Shown in pieces: positions 5,591 to 13,045 of a DNA stretch of 21,028 nt. The notes beneath the pieces were generated by a model, which worked only from the letters and a program-made list of their open reading frames with translations, searched no databases and was not told the DNA's origin. The stretch's first letter is position 1; every line of letters starts with the position of its first letter. This DNA comes from Ruminococcus sp. (GTDB lineage Bacteria > Bacillota > Clostridia > Oscillospirales > Acutalibacteraceae). A program made the position numbers and the translations under genes. The DNA is taken from NCBI GenBank assembly GCA_004558485.1, contig SFCS01000019.1, positions 1 through 21,028 of the forward strand, in the 5' to 3' direction.

Positions 5591-8554
5591 ATGAGAGAAG
5601 ATCTGTCCGAGCGCACACCGCTCTCAACGAAAATTTCGCTGTTTGTCGCGTTTTTGCTGCTGACCGCCGCGAACGCCTTTTGCATCCTGCGGGGCGGCGA
5701 CTTTGATTTCACGCTGCAAAAATGGGGCTATGCCGTCGGGTTCTCCGCGCTGCTGTCGGGGCTGCTTTGCTATGTCCTGTTTGTGCTCCTGCCGCGCGAG
5801 CGGTTTCGGGCTGCGGAGCACGGCGCTGCGTTCTATCCGCTCGTAGCGGGCTTTTTGGGACTTTTGTGCATGGCGCTTTCCTATATCTGGCTCGGCGTGT
5901 GGCCGTTCGGCAAGGAGTCGGTCATGATCGTCGATCTTCACCATCAGTATGGCCCTATGCTGTCCGAGCTGCGGGAAATGCTGCAAAACGGCGGGGATGT
6001 GCTGTACACCTTCAAGACCGGCATCGGTGCAAACTTCATTTCGCTGTTTGCCTATTACCTCGCCAGCCCCTTCAACCTGCTGCTTTTGCTGTTCCCGCCG
6101 TCGCTGCTCACCGAGGGTGTGCTTGTCATCACGCTGCTCAAAAACGCGCTCACTGCGGCGCTCTTCGCCGCCTGCCTGCAATATGTCCTGCGGCAGAAGG
6201 GACTGTATACGGTGATGCTGGCTTTGTGCTATTCTCTGTCGATGTATGCCCTTGCCTATTCCTGGAACATCATGTGGCTCGACGCCGTGATGATGCTCCC
6301 GCTCGCCGTTCTCGGCTTTGAGCGCATGATGCGTACCGGCAAATACGGCGTGTATATCCTGTCGCTTGCCTATATTCTCATCACAAACTACTATATCGGG
6401 TTCATGGTGTGCCTGTTTCTCGTCCTCTACTATATCGCGTTTGCACTGCGACGGCAGCGCAGCGCGGCGGCACAGGGGCACGCCTTCCTGCGCTTTGCCG
6501 TCGGCTCGCTCATCAGCGGCGGACTGGCGATGGCGATCCTGCTGCCGGTGTTCTTTGCGCTGCAGTATACCTCCGCTGTGGGGGAGACGCTGCCGGAGCT
6601 CGGCTCGAATTTTGACATCTTCAAGCTGTTTGCACGGCTGCTGTTCGGTACGACCCCCACCATCCGCTCGGGCAAGCTGCCGAACATCTATTGCGGCATC
6701 CTGCCGCTGACGCTGCTGCCGCTGTTTTTCACCGTGCGCTCCATCCCGCTGCGCCGCCGCCTTGCCTACGGCGGGCTGCTGACGGTGATGAGCCTCAGCT
6801 GCACGCTCAACCTCCCGAACCTTATCTGGCACGGGCTGCACAGCCCCAACGATCTGCCCTATCGCTTTTCGTTCCTCTTCATTTTCACGGTGCTGTTTTT
6901 GGCGGGCATGCTGTTCCCGCACATGAAGGACATCACCCCGCGGCAGATCTTTGCCACCGTCGGCGGGCTTTGCGCCGCGATCGTTCTGTATGAGGCGCTG
7001 TATGCGAAAAACACCGATGTGTTTTTGTCGGTGTATGTCAGCCTGTTGCTCGTTGTGCTCTACGGCGGCATTTTGCTGCTTTTTGCCTACCGCAGGCTGG
7101 CGGTGCGCGCTGCGGCGGCGGTGCTGATGCTGGCGGTGACGCTTGAAATGACCGTTTCCGGCGGACTGACGCTCGACGCCCTCAACGGCAACGAATATTA
7201 CACCGACCATGACGCCTATGTGGATAACGCCGAGACCCGCGCTGCCGCGGCGGCGGTCGCGGAAATGAACGCCATCGGCGACAAAGAGCAGGGGGAGGGG
7301 TTCTACCGCGCGGAGCTTTTGCCGCGCCGCACCTGTGTGGACACGGCGCTGTTCCACTATCGCGGCCTCACCTCGTTTTCCTCCAGCAACTACTACCGCA
7401 CCACCCGTTTTCTCGGCAGCCTCGGCTATGCCTGCAACGGCGTGAACAGCTATCTCTATGAAAGCTTTATGCCGACTGTCGACTCGCTGCTCGGCATCCG
7501 CTATTTGGCGCTCTCCACCGACCTCGAAGGACACGCGCAGCTCGAAAAAGCAGGAGAGAGCCACACCGACGACGGCGACTATATCATCTATCGCAACAGG
7601 CTGGCTCTGCCGATCGCCTATCGTGTTTCGCCGAACATCGCAGACTTTACCGCGCGGCGGTATCACCCCTTTGCGACCCAGGAGGCACTGCTTGCCGCCA
7701 TGACCGATGACAGCACGCCGCTGTACACCTATGCGGACATCGCGACCGATGACAGCAGCCTCGGCACTGCCTCCGCCTACGGCACACAGTTCAGCATCAG
7801 CGGCGAAAACGGCGGCACGGGCTGGTTCACCGCCGCGATCGAAAGCCGCGCGGCGTATTATGTCTATGTCGATTGCCTGGCGGCAAAGAACGCGTCGGTG
7901 ACGGTCACAGCGCCGGACGGCACGGAAACCAACCTCGACGCCTCGACGGACGAGCCGTATATTGTCGACGCAGGCACGCTCACGGAGGGCACGGTCATCA
8001 CCGTTTCCGTCACTGCCGACACCGCCGTCAGCGGCAACATCTATGTCGCCGCGCTGGACACGGCACTGCTCGAAAAGCACATGACGGCGCTTGCTGCCGA
8101 CGGGATGCGGGTGACGGCGTTCTCCGACAGCCGCATCGACGGCACGCTCACCGCCTCGGCAAACGGCGCGGTGTTCACCTCCGTTCCGTATGACACCGGC
8201 TGGACGGTGACGGTGGACGGCGAAAAAGTTGAGACCTATTCGATCGGCGAGCCGAGCAAGGACGACGCGGCAGGCGCATTTTTGGCGTTTGACATCGGGG
8301 TGGGCGAGCATGAAATTTCGCTTCGCTATGTCCCGCGCGGGCTGTATGTCGGACTGCTTTTGTCCGCTGTCAGCCTTGTCGCTTTTCTCCTGCTGCTCAT
8401 CATCACCGGCAGAAAAAAAAGCAAAGACCCGCTGATCCTGGCGCCGATGCAGCCGGCAGCGCCGCTCCCCGTTGAAACGGCACCGTCGCCGCTGACCGAC
8501 ACGGTGACGCTCGAAACGCTCCTGGCCGACGGAGACGACCCGACGGAAGAATAA
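5591..8554 (+). CDS. YfhO-family polytopic membrane protein
   Basis: The product (987 residues from the ATG at 5591, set by GGAGG six bases upstream) belongs to the YfhO family, large membrane proteins of Firmicutes related to GT-C glycosyltransferases and linked in other species to glycosylation of lipoteichoic acid or other surface polymers. A first membrane segment lies at about 13-33. The loop containing VDLHHQYGPM (about 114-123) is the family's conserved acidic first extracytoplasmic loop. A dozen or so membrane helices run to about residue 520. A long extracytoplasmic region follows, with the family signature PYDTGWTVTVDGE (866-878). A last helix (about 917-940) precedes an acidic cytoplasmic tail. 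It appears monocistronic. The donor and acceptor substrates cannot be read from the sequence. Confidence 0.9.
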   Translation: MREDLSERTPLSTKISLFVAFLLLTAANAFCILRGGDFDFTLQKWGYAVGFSALLSGLLCYVLFVLLPRERFRAAEHGAAFYPLVAGFLGLLCMALSYIWLGVWPFGKESVMIVDLHHQYGPMLSELREMLQNGGDVLYTFKTGIGANFISLFAYYLASPFNLLLLLFPPSLLTEGVLVITLLKNALTAALFAACLQYVLRQKGLYTVMLALCYSLSMYALAYSWNIMWLDAVMMLPLAVLGFERMMRTGKYGVYILSLAYILITNYYIGFMVCLFLVLYYIAFALRRQRSAAAQGHAFLRFAVGSLISGGLAMAILLPVFFALQYTSAVGETLPELGSNFDIFKLFARLLFGTTPTIRSGKLPNIYCGILPLTLLPLFFTVRSIPLRRRLAYGGLLTVMSLSCTLNLPNLIWHGLHSPNDLPYRFSFLFIFTVLFLAGMLFPHMKDITPRQIFATVGGLCAAIVLYEALYAKNTDVFLSVYVSLLLVVLYGGILLLFAYRRLAVRAAAAVLMLAVTLEMTVSGGLTLDALNGNEYYTDHDAYVDNAETRAAAAAVAEMNAIGDKEQGEGFYRAELLPRRTCVDTALFHYRGLTSFSSSNYYRTTRFLGSLGYACNGVNSYLYESFMPTVDSLLGIRYLALSTDLEGHAQLEKAGESHTDDGDYIIYRNRLALPIAYRVSPNIADFTARRYHPFATQEALLAAMTDDSTPLYTYADIATDDSSLGTASAYGTQFSISGENGGTGWFTAAIESRAAYYVYVDCLAAKNASVTVTAPDGTETNLDASTDEPYIVDAGTLTEGTVITVSVTADTAVSGNIYVAALDTALLEKHMTALAADGMRVTAFSDSRIDGTLTASANGAVFTSVPYDTGWTVTVDGEKVETYSIGEPSKDDAAGAFLAFDIGVGEHEISLRYVPRGLYVGLLLSAVSLVAFLLLLIITGRKKSKDPLILAPMQPAAPLPVETAPSPLTDTVTLETLLADGDDPTEE

Positions 8555-8563
8555 ACAAAAAAG

Positions 8564-8595
8564 CACCCCCGCCGCACTTTCGTGCTGCGGGGGTG
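8564..8595. terminator. Terminator between convergent YfhO and oxidoreductase genes
   Basis: A 14-bp stem with one mismatch (8564-8577 with 8582-8595, loop TTTC). On the minus strand the stem is followed by CTTTTTTGTTTAT, a good terminator for the ThuA/oxidoreductase operon. On plus the downstream T-run is poor, so the YfhO transcript may end less sharply. Confidence 0.85.
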
Positions 8596-8613
8596 TCGCT
8601 GCTTACGGATGGA

Positions 8614-9696
8614 TCAGAAGGTATAGACCGTGCCGGTCTTGGCGGAGGTGTAGATGCCCTCCAGGATGCGGGTCACGCAGAACGCCTGCTCCGGCTTTGT
8701 CAGCACCTCGGTGTCGTTGCGCACCGCTTCGATCCACAGCCGCTCCTCGCGATCGGCGGCACTTTCGCTTTTGGCGCCGTCGTTGAACGCCACGCCGCCC
8801 GCTTCAAAGTTCGGGCGCAGCACATACTGTCTGCCGCCGCGGATGCCGTTGATGCGCACGCCGTCCTGCATGTCGCCGCCCGCCTTTGTGCCGCAGACGG
8901 TGGTCACCGCCTCGCGGACATCCAGCGTGTTGAGCGCCCATGCGGACTCCAAAAACACCGTCGCGCCGTTCTCCATCACCACAAAACCGAAGGCGGAGTC
9001 CTCGACCGTGAACTTTTCGGGATCCCAGTTGCCCCACATATTGCCCTGCTCGGTGTCGTTGTTGAGCTTGTGATAGGCCGTGCCGAGGCAATATTTCGGC
9101 TTATAGTTATTCATCGTCCACAGCGTCAGATCCAGCGCGTGGGTGCCGATGTCGATGAGCGGACCGCCGCCCTGCTCATATTCGTTGAGGAACACGCCCC
9201 AGGTCGGGACGGCACGGCGGCGCAGCGCCGTCGCCTTGGCATAATAGATATCACCGAACGTGCCCTCGTCCGCCTCACGCTTTAAGTACAGGGAGTCGTC
9301 GCGGAAACGGTTCTGATAGCCGATCGTGAGCTTTTTGCCGGTCTCCTTCGCAGCATCGAGCATCTTCTGCGCCTCGGCAGCGTTGATTGCCATCGGCTTT
9401 TCGCACATGACATGCTTGCCCGCATGCAGCGCGTCCACCGTGATAAAGCTATGGGAGCGATTGGGGGTGCAGACATGCACCACCTCGATCGCGGGATCCT
9501 TCAAAAGCTCCTTATAGTCGGTGTAGACCTTCGCGTCGGCAGTGCCGAACGCCGCTGCCGCCTTTTGGGCGCGCTCCTCGACGATGTCGCAGAACGCGAC
9601 CATTTCGCAGTCCTGCACCTTTTTGAGAGAGGGCATGTGCTTGCCGCCCGCGATGCCGCCGCAGCCGATGATGCCGACCTTGATCAATCTTGCCAT
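8614..9696 (-). CDS. Gfo/Idh/MocA-family NAD(P)-dependent oxidoreductase
   Basis: The product (360 residues) has the Rossmann dinucleotide-binding motif GIIGCGGIAGGKH (8-20), CTPNRSH (76-82), the catalytic-lysine motif CEKPMA (98-103), and GGGPLIDIGTHALDL (176-190), in which D182 and H186 are the usual catalytic pair. These enzymes oxidise or reduce hydroxyls of sugars, inositols or sugar acids in the cytoplasm. AAGGAGAG lies a few bases before the ATG. It follows the ThuA-like gene by 18 bases and ends at a shared terminator, so the two form an operon. ThuA-like proteins paired with such dehydrogenases suggest breakdown of a glycoside or sugar derivative, perhaps by a 3-keto intermediate. 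The substrate is not determined. Confidence 0.94.
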   Translation of the reverse strand: MARLIKVGIIGCGGIAGGKHMPSLKKVQDCEMVAFCDIVEERAQKAAAAFGTADAKVYTDYKELLKDPAIEVVHVCTPNRSHSFITVDALHAGKHVMCEKPMAINAAEAQKMLDAAKETGKKLTIGYQNRFRDDSLYLKREADEGTFGDIYYAKATALRRRAVPTWGVFLNEYEQGGGPLIDIGTHALDLTLWTMNNYKPKYCLGTAYHKLNNDTEQGNMWGNWDPEKFTVEDSAFGFVVMENGATVFLESAWALNTLDVREAVTTVCGTKAGGDMQDGVRINGIRGGRQYVLRPNFEAGGVAFNDGAKSESAADREERLWIEAVRNDTEVLTKPEQAFCVTRILEGIYTSAKTGTVYTF

Positions 9697-9714
9697 GGTT
9701 TTCTCTCCTTTTAT

Positions 9715-10449
9715 TTACTCAATAACATAGGGTTCGTCGTCGTGAATGTTGCGCACGTGCGGGCAGGTGGTGTCGATGCGGCAGGCGGGCGCGACAAAGC
9801 GCACCGCGTTTTTGATGATGCTCTGCACCGGCGCCTGATAGAAGGTCGGGAAGGACTCATGACCGGGCTGGAAATAGAAGATCTTGCCGTTGCCGCGCTC
9901 ATAGAGACAGCCGGAGCGGAACACCTCGCCGCCGCTGTAGTTGCCGATGAGCAGCAGCTTATCCGGCGTCGGGATGACAAACGGCTCGCCGTAGGTCTCC
10001 TCGTGCTCCAGGGTGAAATAGCGGTCGATGTCCTTGGTGATGGGATGCGCAGGCTCGATAACCCACAGCACCTCGCTGTCCCCGCTCTCGCGCCAGGTGA
10101 GGTTGCAGGACGTGCCGAGGAGGTAGCGGAACGGCTTTGAATGGTGCGCCGAATGCAGCGCAATGAAACCCATGCCGGACAGCACCGCGTCCCGCACCAG
10201 GAAAGCGACCTCATCGGGCACCTTGTGGTGCGCCATGTGTCCCCACCAGATGAGCACGTCGGTCTCATCGAGAATCTCCTTCGTGATGCCGCAGTTTTCA
10301 TCCTGCAGGGTCGCCGTGCGCACGGTGAAGTCCTCTTCCTTGCCGAGGAATTCCGCGATCGCCCCGTGGATGCCCTTGGGGTAGATGGCGGCGATGGATT
10401 CCTCGCAGCGCTCATGCTCATATTCGTTCCAAACAAGTACACGTATCAT
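9715..10449 (-). CDS. ThuA-like (trehalose-utilisation family) protein
   Basis: The product (244 residues) matches the ThuA-like family, which has a class I glutamine-amidotransferase-like fold. Visible family features are VLVWNEYEHE at the N-terminus, ILDETDVLIWWGHMAHHKV in the middle, the GMGFIALHSAHHSKPF segment, and ITKDIDRYFTLEHEETYGEP towards the C-terminus. ThuA is needed for trehalose and sucrose catabolism in Sinorhizobium, and homologues act on 3-keto-sugars; here the sugar is unknown. GGAGGG lies about eight bases before the ATG. It is the first gene of the two-gene operon with the oxidoreductase and is divergent from an AraC-type regulator, which probably controls it. Confidence 0.9.
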   Translation of the reverse strand: MIRVLVWNEYEHERCEESIAAIYPKGIHGAIAEFLGKEEDFTVRTATLQDENCGITKEILDETDVLIWWGHMAHHKVPDEVAFLVRDAVLSGMGFIALHSAHHSKPFRYLLGTSCNLTWRESGDSEVLWVIEPAHPITKDIDRYFTLEHEETYGEPFVIPTPDKLLLIGNYSGGEVFRSGCLYERGNGKIFYFQPGHESFPTFYQAPVQSIIKNAVRFVAPACRIDTTCPHVRNIHDDEPYVIE

Positions 10450-10481
10450 AATGATTCCCTCCGTTTCAAAAATCTAAGTTC

Positions 10482-10487
10482 ATTATA
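10482..10487 (-). promoter_or_regulatory. Probable -10 box for the ThuA operon
   Basis: A perfect TATAAT on the minus strand. The hexamer 17 bases upstream (TAGCAT) is a poor -35, as expected for an activator-dependent promoter. It overlaps by two bases the -35 box of the divergent araC-type promoter, so the two promoters would compete for polymerase. Confidence 0.5.
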
Positions 10488-10514
10488 GACAGCACCGCCG
10501 AAATATGCTACAAT
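10486..10514 (+). promoter_or_regulatory. Promoter of the AraC-type regulator gene
   Basis: TAGACA (10486-10491), 17-base spacer and TACAAT (10509-10514), with a TGC extended -10 at 10506-10508. Transcription from about 10521 gives a leader of about 35 bases with a weak GAGG (10547-10550) before the ATG. Confidence 0.65.
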
Positions 10515-10555
10515 AATTCTGTGTAAAAATATCAATTTTTTGTTGTGAGGTTTGT

Positions 10556-11470
10556 ATGGCATTTTATGAAAAACCGTTTTACCGCGACGGCGTGCGCATG
10601 CCGATCCAGTGCATCACCGTCGGGCTTGATGCCTCCGCCAACGCGCCTTCCCTGCATTATCATGAGTATACCGAGCTTTTATTCGGTCTCACGGGCAGCG
10701 CGCAGGTGTATATCGGCGCAAAGCACTATACGCTGCAGGCGGGCGGCATGGTCATCGTACACACCGGTTGTCCGCACGATGTGCTGTGTCGGGAGGGTTC
10801 TTGCTCCTATATTGTTGTGAAATTTCTGCCGCAGGTGCTGCTTGCCGACGAGCAAACGCCGTCGGCATACGGTCATGTGCTGGCGCTCATGGAGAACAGC
10901 GGCGAAAAGCAGATCGCCTTCCCGCCCGTCGCGCTCGAAAAAACGGCGCTGCCCGCGCTGTTTCTCCACATCCGCAGCGAATGGCAGGAGCAGGCGCTCG
11001 GCTATGAGCTGAGCCTGCGCGCCGATGTGACGCAGATCTATCTCTATATCCTGCGCTACTGGGAGGCGCAGCATGTGCCGCTTTTGTCCCGCATCCGCGA
11101 CATGGGGCAGACGGAGTTTATCAAGCACGCCATCGCCTATGTGCAGACGCACTATCCCGATCTGACCGCTGCCGAAACGGCAGACGCCTGCGGCGTCTCC
11201 GCAACCTATTTTTCCCGCATGTTCAAGCGCGCCATGCACCAGTCCTTTTCCGACTATGTGGCGCTGGTGCGGCTGCGGCGGGCGGAGCAGCTTTTGCTGT
11301 TCACCGACGACAGCATCACCGAGATTGCGCAGGCGGTCGGCTTTTCCACCGCCTCCTATTTCATCAGCCGTTTCCGTGAGACAAAGCACATGACGCCGCT
11401 GCAGTTCCGTCAGGCGGCAAAATCCAACGCAGAAAAGAGGGATGCACCGTGTCCAAGGAATGGTATATAA
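10556..11470 (+). CDS. AraC/XylS-family transcriptional regulator with cupin sensor domain
   Basis: The product (304 residues) has an N-terminal cupin-like sugar-sensing domain: HYHEYTELLF (34-43) gives the typical His-rich strand, and LQAGGMVIVHTGCPHD (60-75) the second cupin motif. The C-terminal DNA-binding region has two helix-turn-helix units, about 203-224 (LTAAETADACGVSATYFSRMF) and 252-275 (SITEIAQAVGFSTASYFISRF), the standard AraC pair ending in TPLQFR. It lies divergent from the ThuA-like/oxidoreductase operon across 106 bases and is probably its activator, with autoregulation possible because the promoters overlap. The 3' end overlaps the next gene by 22 bases. Confidence 0.93.
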   Translation: MAFYEKPFYRDGVRMPIQCITVGLDASANAPSLHYHEYTELLFGLTGSAQVYIGAKHYTLQAGGMVIVHTGCPHDVLCREGSCSYIVVKFLPQVLLADEQTPSAYGHVLALMENSGEKQIAFPPVALEKTALPALFLHIRSEWQEQALGYELSLRADVTQIYLYILRYWEAQHVPLLSRIRDMGQTEFIKHAIAYVQTHYPDLTAAETADACGVSATYFSRMFKRAMHQSFSDYVALVRLRRAEQLLLFTDDSITEIAQAVGFSTASYFISRFRETKHMTPLQFRQAAKSNAEKRDAPCPRNGI

Positions 11471-12024
11471 AAACCGATACCCGCCGCATACAGGACACCT
11501 TCGGCGACATCGACACCTCCGTGCCGAACGCGAAGGAGAAATGGAAACGGCATTATAAAAAATATATCCTTTGGATCGTCGAGGGCATCGTTGCCCTGCT
11601 CATCCTCCTCGTTCCGACGGTCACGCTGCTGCGTCCGGAAAAATATGACTACACCTTGACGCTCGTCACCGCTCTCCCTCTCTCCGCCGAAAAGGAGCAG
11701 ACGCTGACCGATGCGCTTTGTGCCGTCGGCGAGGATGTGGACGGGGACGGCAAGGTGAACCTCCGCCTGCGGTCGCTCACGGTGAGTGAGGAGCTGAGGG
11801 ACGCGACGCTGCAGCGGGAAATGCTCATCACCTCGTTTCTCAATGACGACTACCGCCTGTTTATCATGCAGCCCGCCTGCTATGAGGAGCTGGTCGCGCC
11901 GCATGTCTCCGACGACTTTTTCGGCATCCTGCAGGAAAGCGACGGACTGCTTTTTGCTGCGCGGTCGGGGGTGGGTGCGCAAAATGAAAGGACGCTCCTT
12001 GCGCGCTATCTCGAAAATCACTGA
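11449..12024 (+). CDS. Single-pass membrane protein, uncharacterised (191 aa)
   Basis: The start is GTG at 11449, seven bases after AAGAGGG (11435-11441) and inside the end of the AraC-type gene, so translation is probably coupled. Residues 1-38 are basic and cytoplasmic, about 39-61 form one membrane helix, and the remaining 130 residues should face outside. The outer part starts YDYTLTLVTALPLSAEKEQTL and includes DVDGDG (96-101), a calcium-loop-like sequence as in EF-hands or dockerins. It then has an alternating pattern ending FFGILQESDGLLFAAR that recalls the first lobe of a binding-protein fold. I recall similar single-pass proteins in Clostridia but no established function. No enzyme motif is visible. 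Confidence 0.8.
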   Translation: MSKEWYIKTDTRRIQDTFGDIDTSVPNAKEKWKRHYKKYILWIVEGIVALLILLVPTVTLLRPEKYDYTLTLVTALPLSAEKEQTLTDALCAVGEDVDGDGKVNLRLRSLTVSEELRDATLQREMLITSFLNDDYRLFIMQPACYEELVAPHVSDDFFGILQESDGLLFAARSGVGAQNERTLLARYLENH

Positions 12025-12041
12025 CGCGGTTCGATTTTTTT

Positions 12042-12070
12042 TTGACAAAGGGAAAGGTTTGTGCTATCCT
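12042..12070 (+). promoter_or_regulatory. Promoter of the acyltransferase-fold gene
   Basis: Perfect TTGACA (12042-12047), 17-base spacer, TATCCT (12065-12070), with a TGC extended -10 at 12062-12064. The T-run just upstream (12034-12043), preceded by a weak 5-bp TCGAA/TTCGA stem (12011-12015 with 12030-12034), may also end the preceding transcript. Confidence 0.75.
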
Positions 12071-12121
12071 TATATATGAATTTTTCATGAACACGGCGAA
12101 ATGCCGCGAAAGGGTGATTTC

Positions 12122-12961
12122 ATGCGCTGCGACGGCAAAAAGCTCAAAAAGGTAGATCCGATGTACCGCATCGTGCCACACATTATGGTGGAGCGACACG
12201 ATTCCATGAACATGATCACGCTCAACCTGCCCATGGAGCCGATGCAGCGCTATATCCGCAGCAAAGCCGCCGAAGGCATCACCATTTCGCACATGGCGCT
12301 CATTCTTGCCGCCTATCTGCGCACGCTGGCGGAATTTCCCGCGCTCAACCGCTTTATCGGCAACCGTAAGGTGTATGCGCACAAGGATATTACGGTGAGT
12401 CTCGTGGTGCTCAAGGCAAACTCCATGGAGGACGAAACGATGTCCAAGATCCGCTTTGAGGCGGAGGACACCATTTTCGATGTACAGAAGAAGATTCTGC
12501 ATTATATCGATGAAAACCGCAAATACTCTACGGAGAACAGCACGGATAAAATGATCGACACGCTGACCCGTATTCCGGGAATTCTGCGCGTCGCCGTGGG
12601 GTTCTTAAAGTTTCTTGACAAGCACGGATGGCTGCCGAAAAAGATTGTGGAGCTCAGTCCCTTCCATGCGAGCCTGCTCATCACCAACCTTGCCAGCATC
12701 CGCACCAATCACATCTATCACCATGTCTATGACTTCGGCACGACCAGCGTCTCCATGGCGCTCGGTAATCAGCGGGAGGTGCCGCGCCGCACGGCGTCGG
12801 GCGAGATCGTTTTCGACCGCTGCCTGCCGGTGGGACTGGTGATGGACGAGCGCATTGCACAAGGCAGCTATTTGGCCAGAGCGTTCCATGTGTTCAAACG
12901 GTATATCAAAAACCCGGCGCTCCTCGAAGAGCCTCCGAAGGAAATCAAGATCGACGAATAG
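12122..12961 (+). CDS. CoA-dependent acyltransferase-fold protein (E2/CAT-like), probably catalytically inactive
   Basis: From the ATG at 12122 the product is 279 residues; an upstream ATG at 12101 lacks a ribosome-binding site. The pattern follows the catalytic domain of 2-oxo-acid dehydrogenase E2 and chloramphenicol acetyltransferases: ITISHMALILAAYLRTLAEFPALNR (53-77), VSLVVLKAN (92-100), then SLLITNLASI (184-193), FGTTSVSMALG (205-215) and LPVGLVMDERIAQG (235-248). In active enzymes the last motif is D-H-R-x-x-D-G; here E243 replaces the catalytic His and Q247 the Asp. No lipoyl domain or E1/E3 genes are present. I recall free-standing relatives with DER at this place, so loss of the His may be a family trait. 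It may bind CoA or acyl groups without this chemistry; the function is unknown. Confidence 0.85.
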   Translation: MRCDGKKLKKVDPMYRIVPHIMVERHDSMNMITLNLPMEPMQRYIRSKAAEGITISHMALILAAYLRTLAEFPALNRFIGNRKVYAHKDITVSLVVLKANSMEDETMSKIRFEAEDTIFDVQKKILHYIDENRKYSTENSTDKMIDTLTRIPGILRVAVGFLKFLDKHGWLPKKIVELSPFHASLLITNLASIRTNHIYHHVYDFGTTSVSMALGNQREVPRRTASGEIVFDRCLPVGLVMDERIAQGSYLARAFHVFKRYIKNPALLEEPPKEIKIDE

Positions 12962-12995
12962 ACAAAGCTGTCGAAAGCAACTTTTGACATGCTGT

Positions 12996-13019
12996 GCGGT
13001 CAGCCTCCCGGCTGACCGC
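12996..13019 (+). terminator. Hairpin between the acyltransferase-fold and GH13 genes
   Basis: GCGGTCAGCC (12996-13005) pairs perfectly with GGCTGACCGC (13010-13019) around a TCCC loop. It is followed by GTTTATTAT, a weak T-run, so it may be a partial terminator. No separate promoter for the GH13 gene is evident, and read-through past this hairpin probably supplies it. Confidence 0.6.
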
Positions 13020-13045
13020 GTTTATTATGAAAAGGAGCAGATTTT

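Noticed and set aside
5624..8566. Long open frame (980 codons) antisense to the YfhO gene
   Set aside because: The translation is Arg/Gln/His-rich low-complexity with no fold or ribosome-binding site. Such frames arise opposite GC-rich genes because of third-position bias.
12984..12989. TTGACA as a -35 box for the GH13 gene
   Set aside because: The hexamer at 17 bases (CCCGGC) lies in the hairpin loop region and is not a -10; alternatives at 16 or 18 bases are no better.
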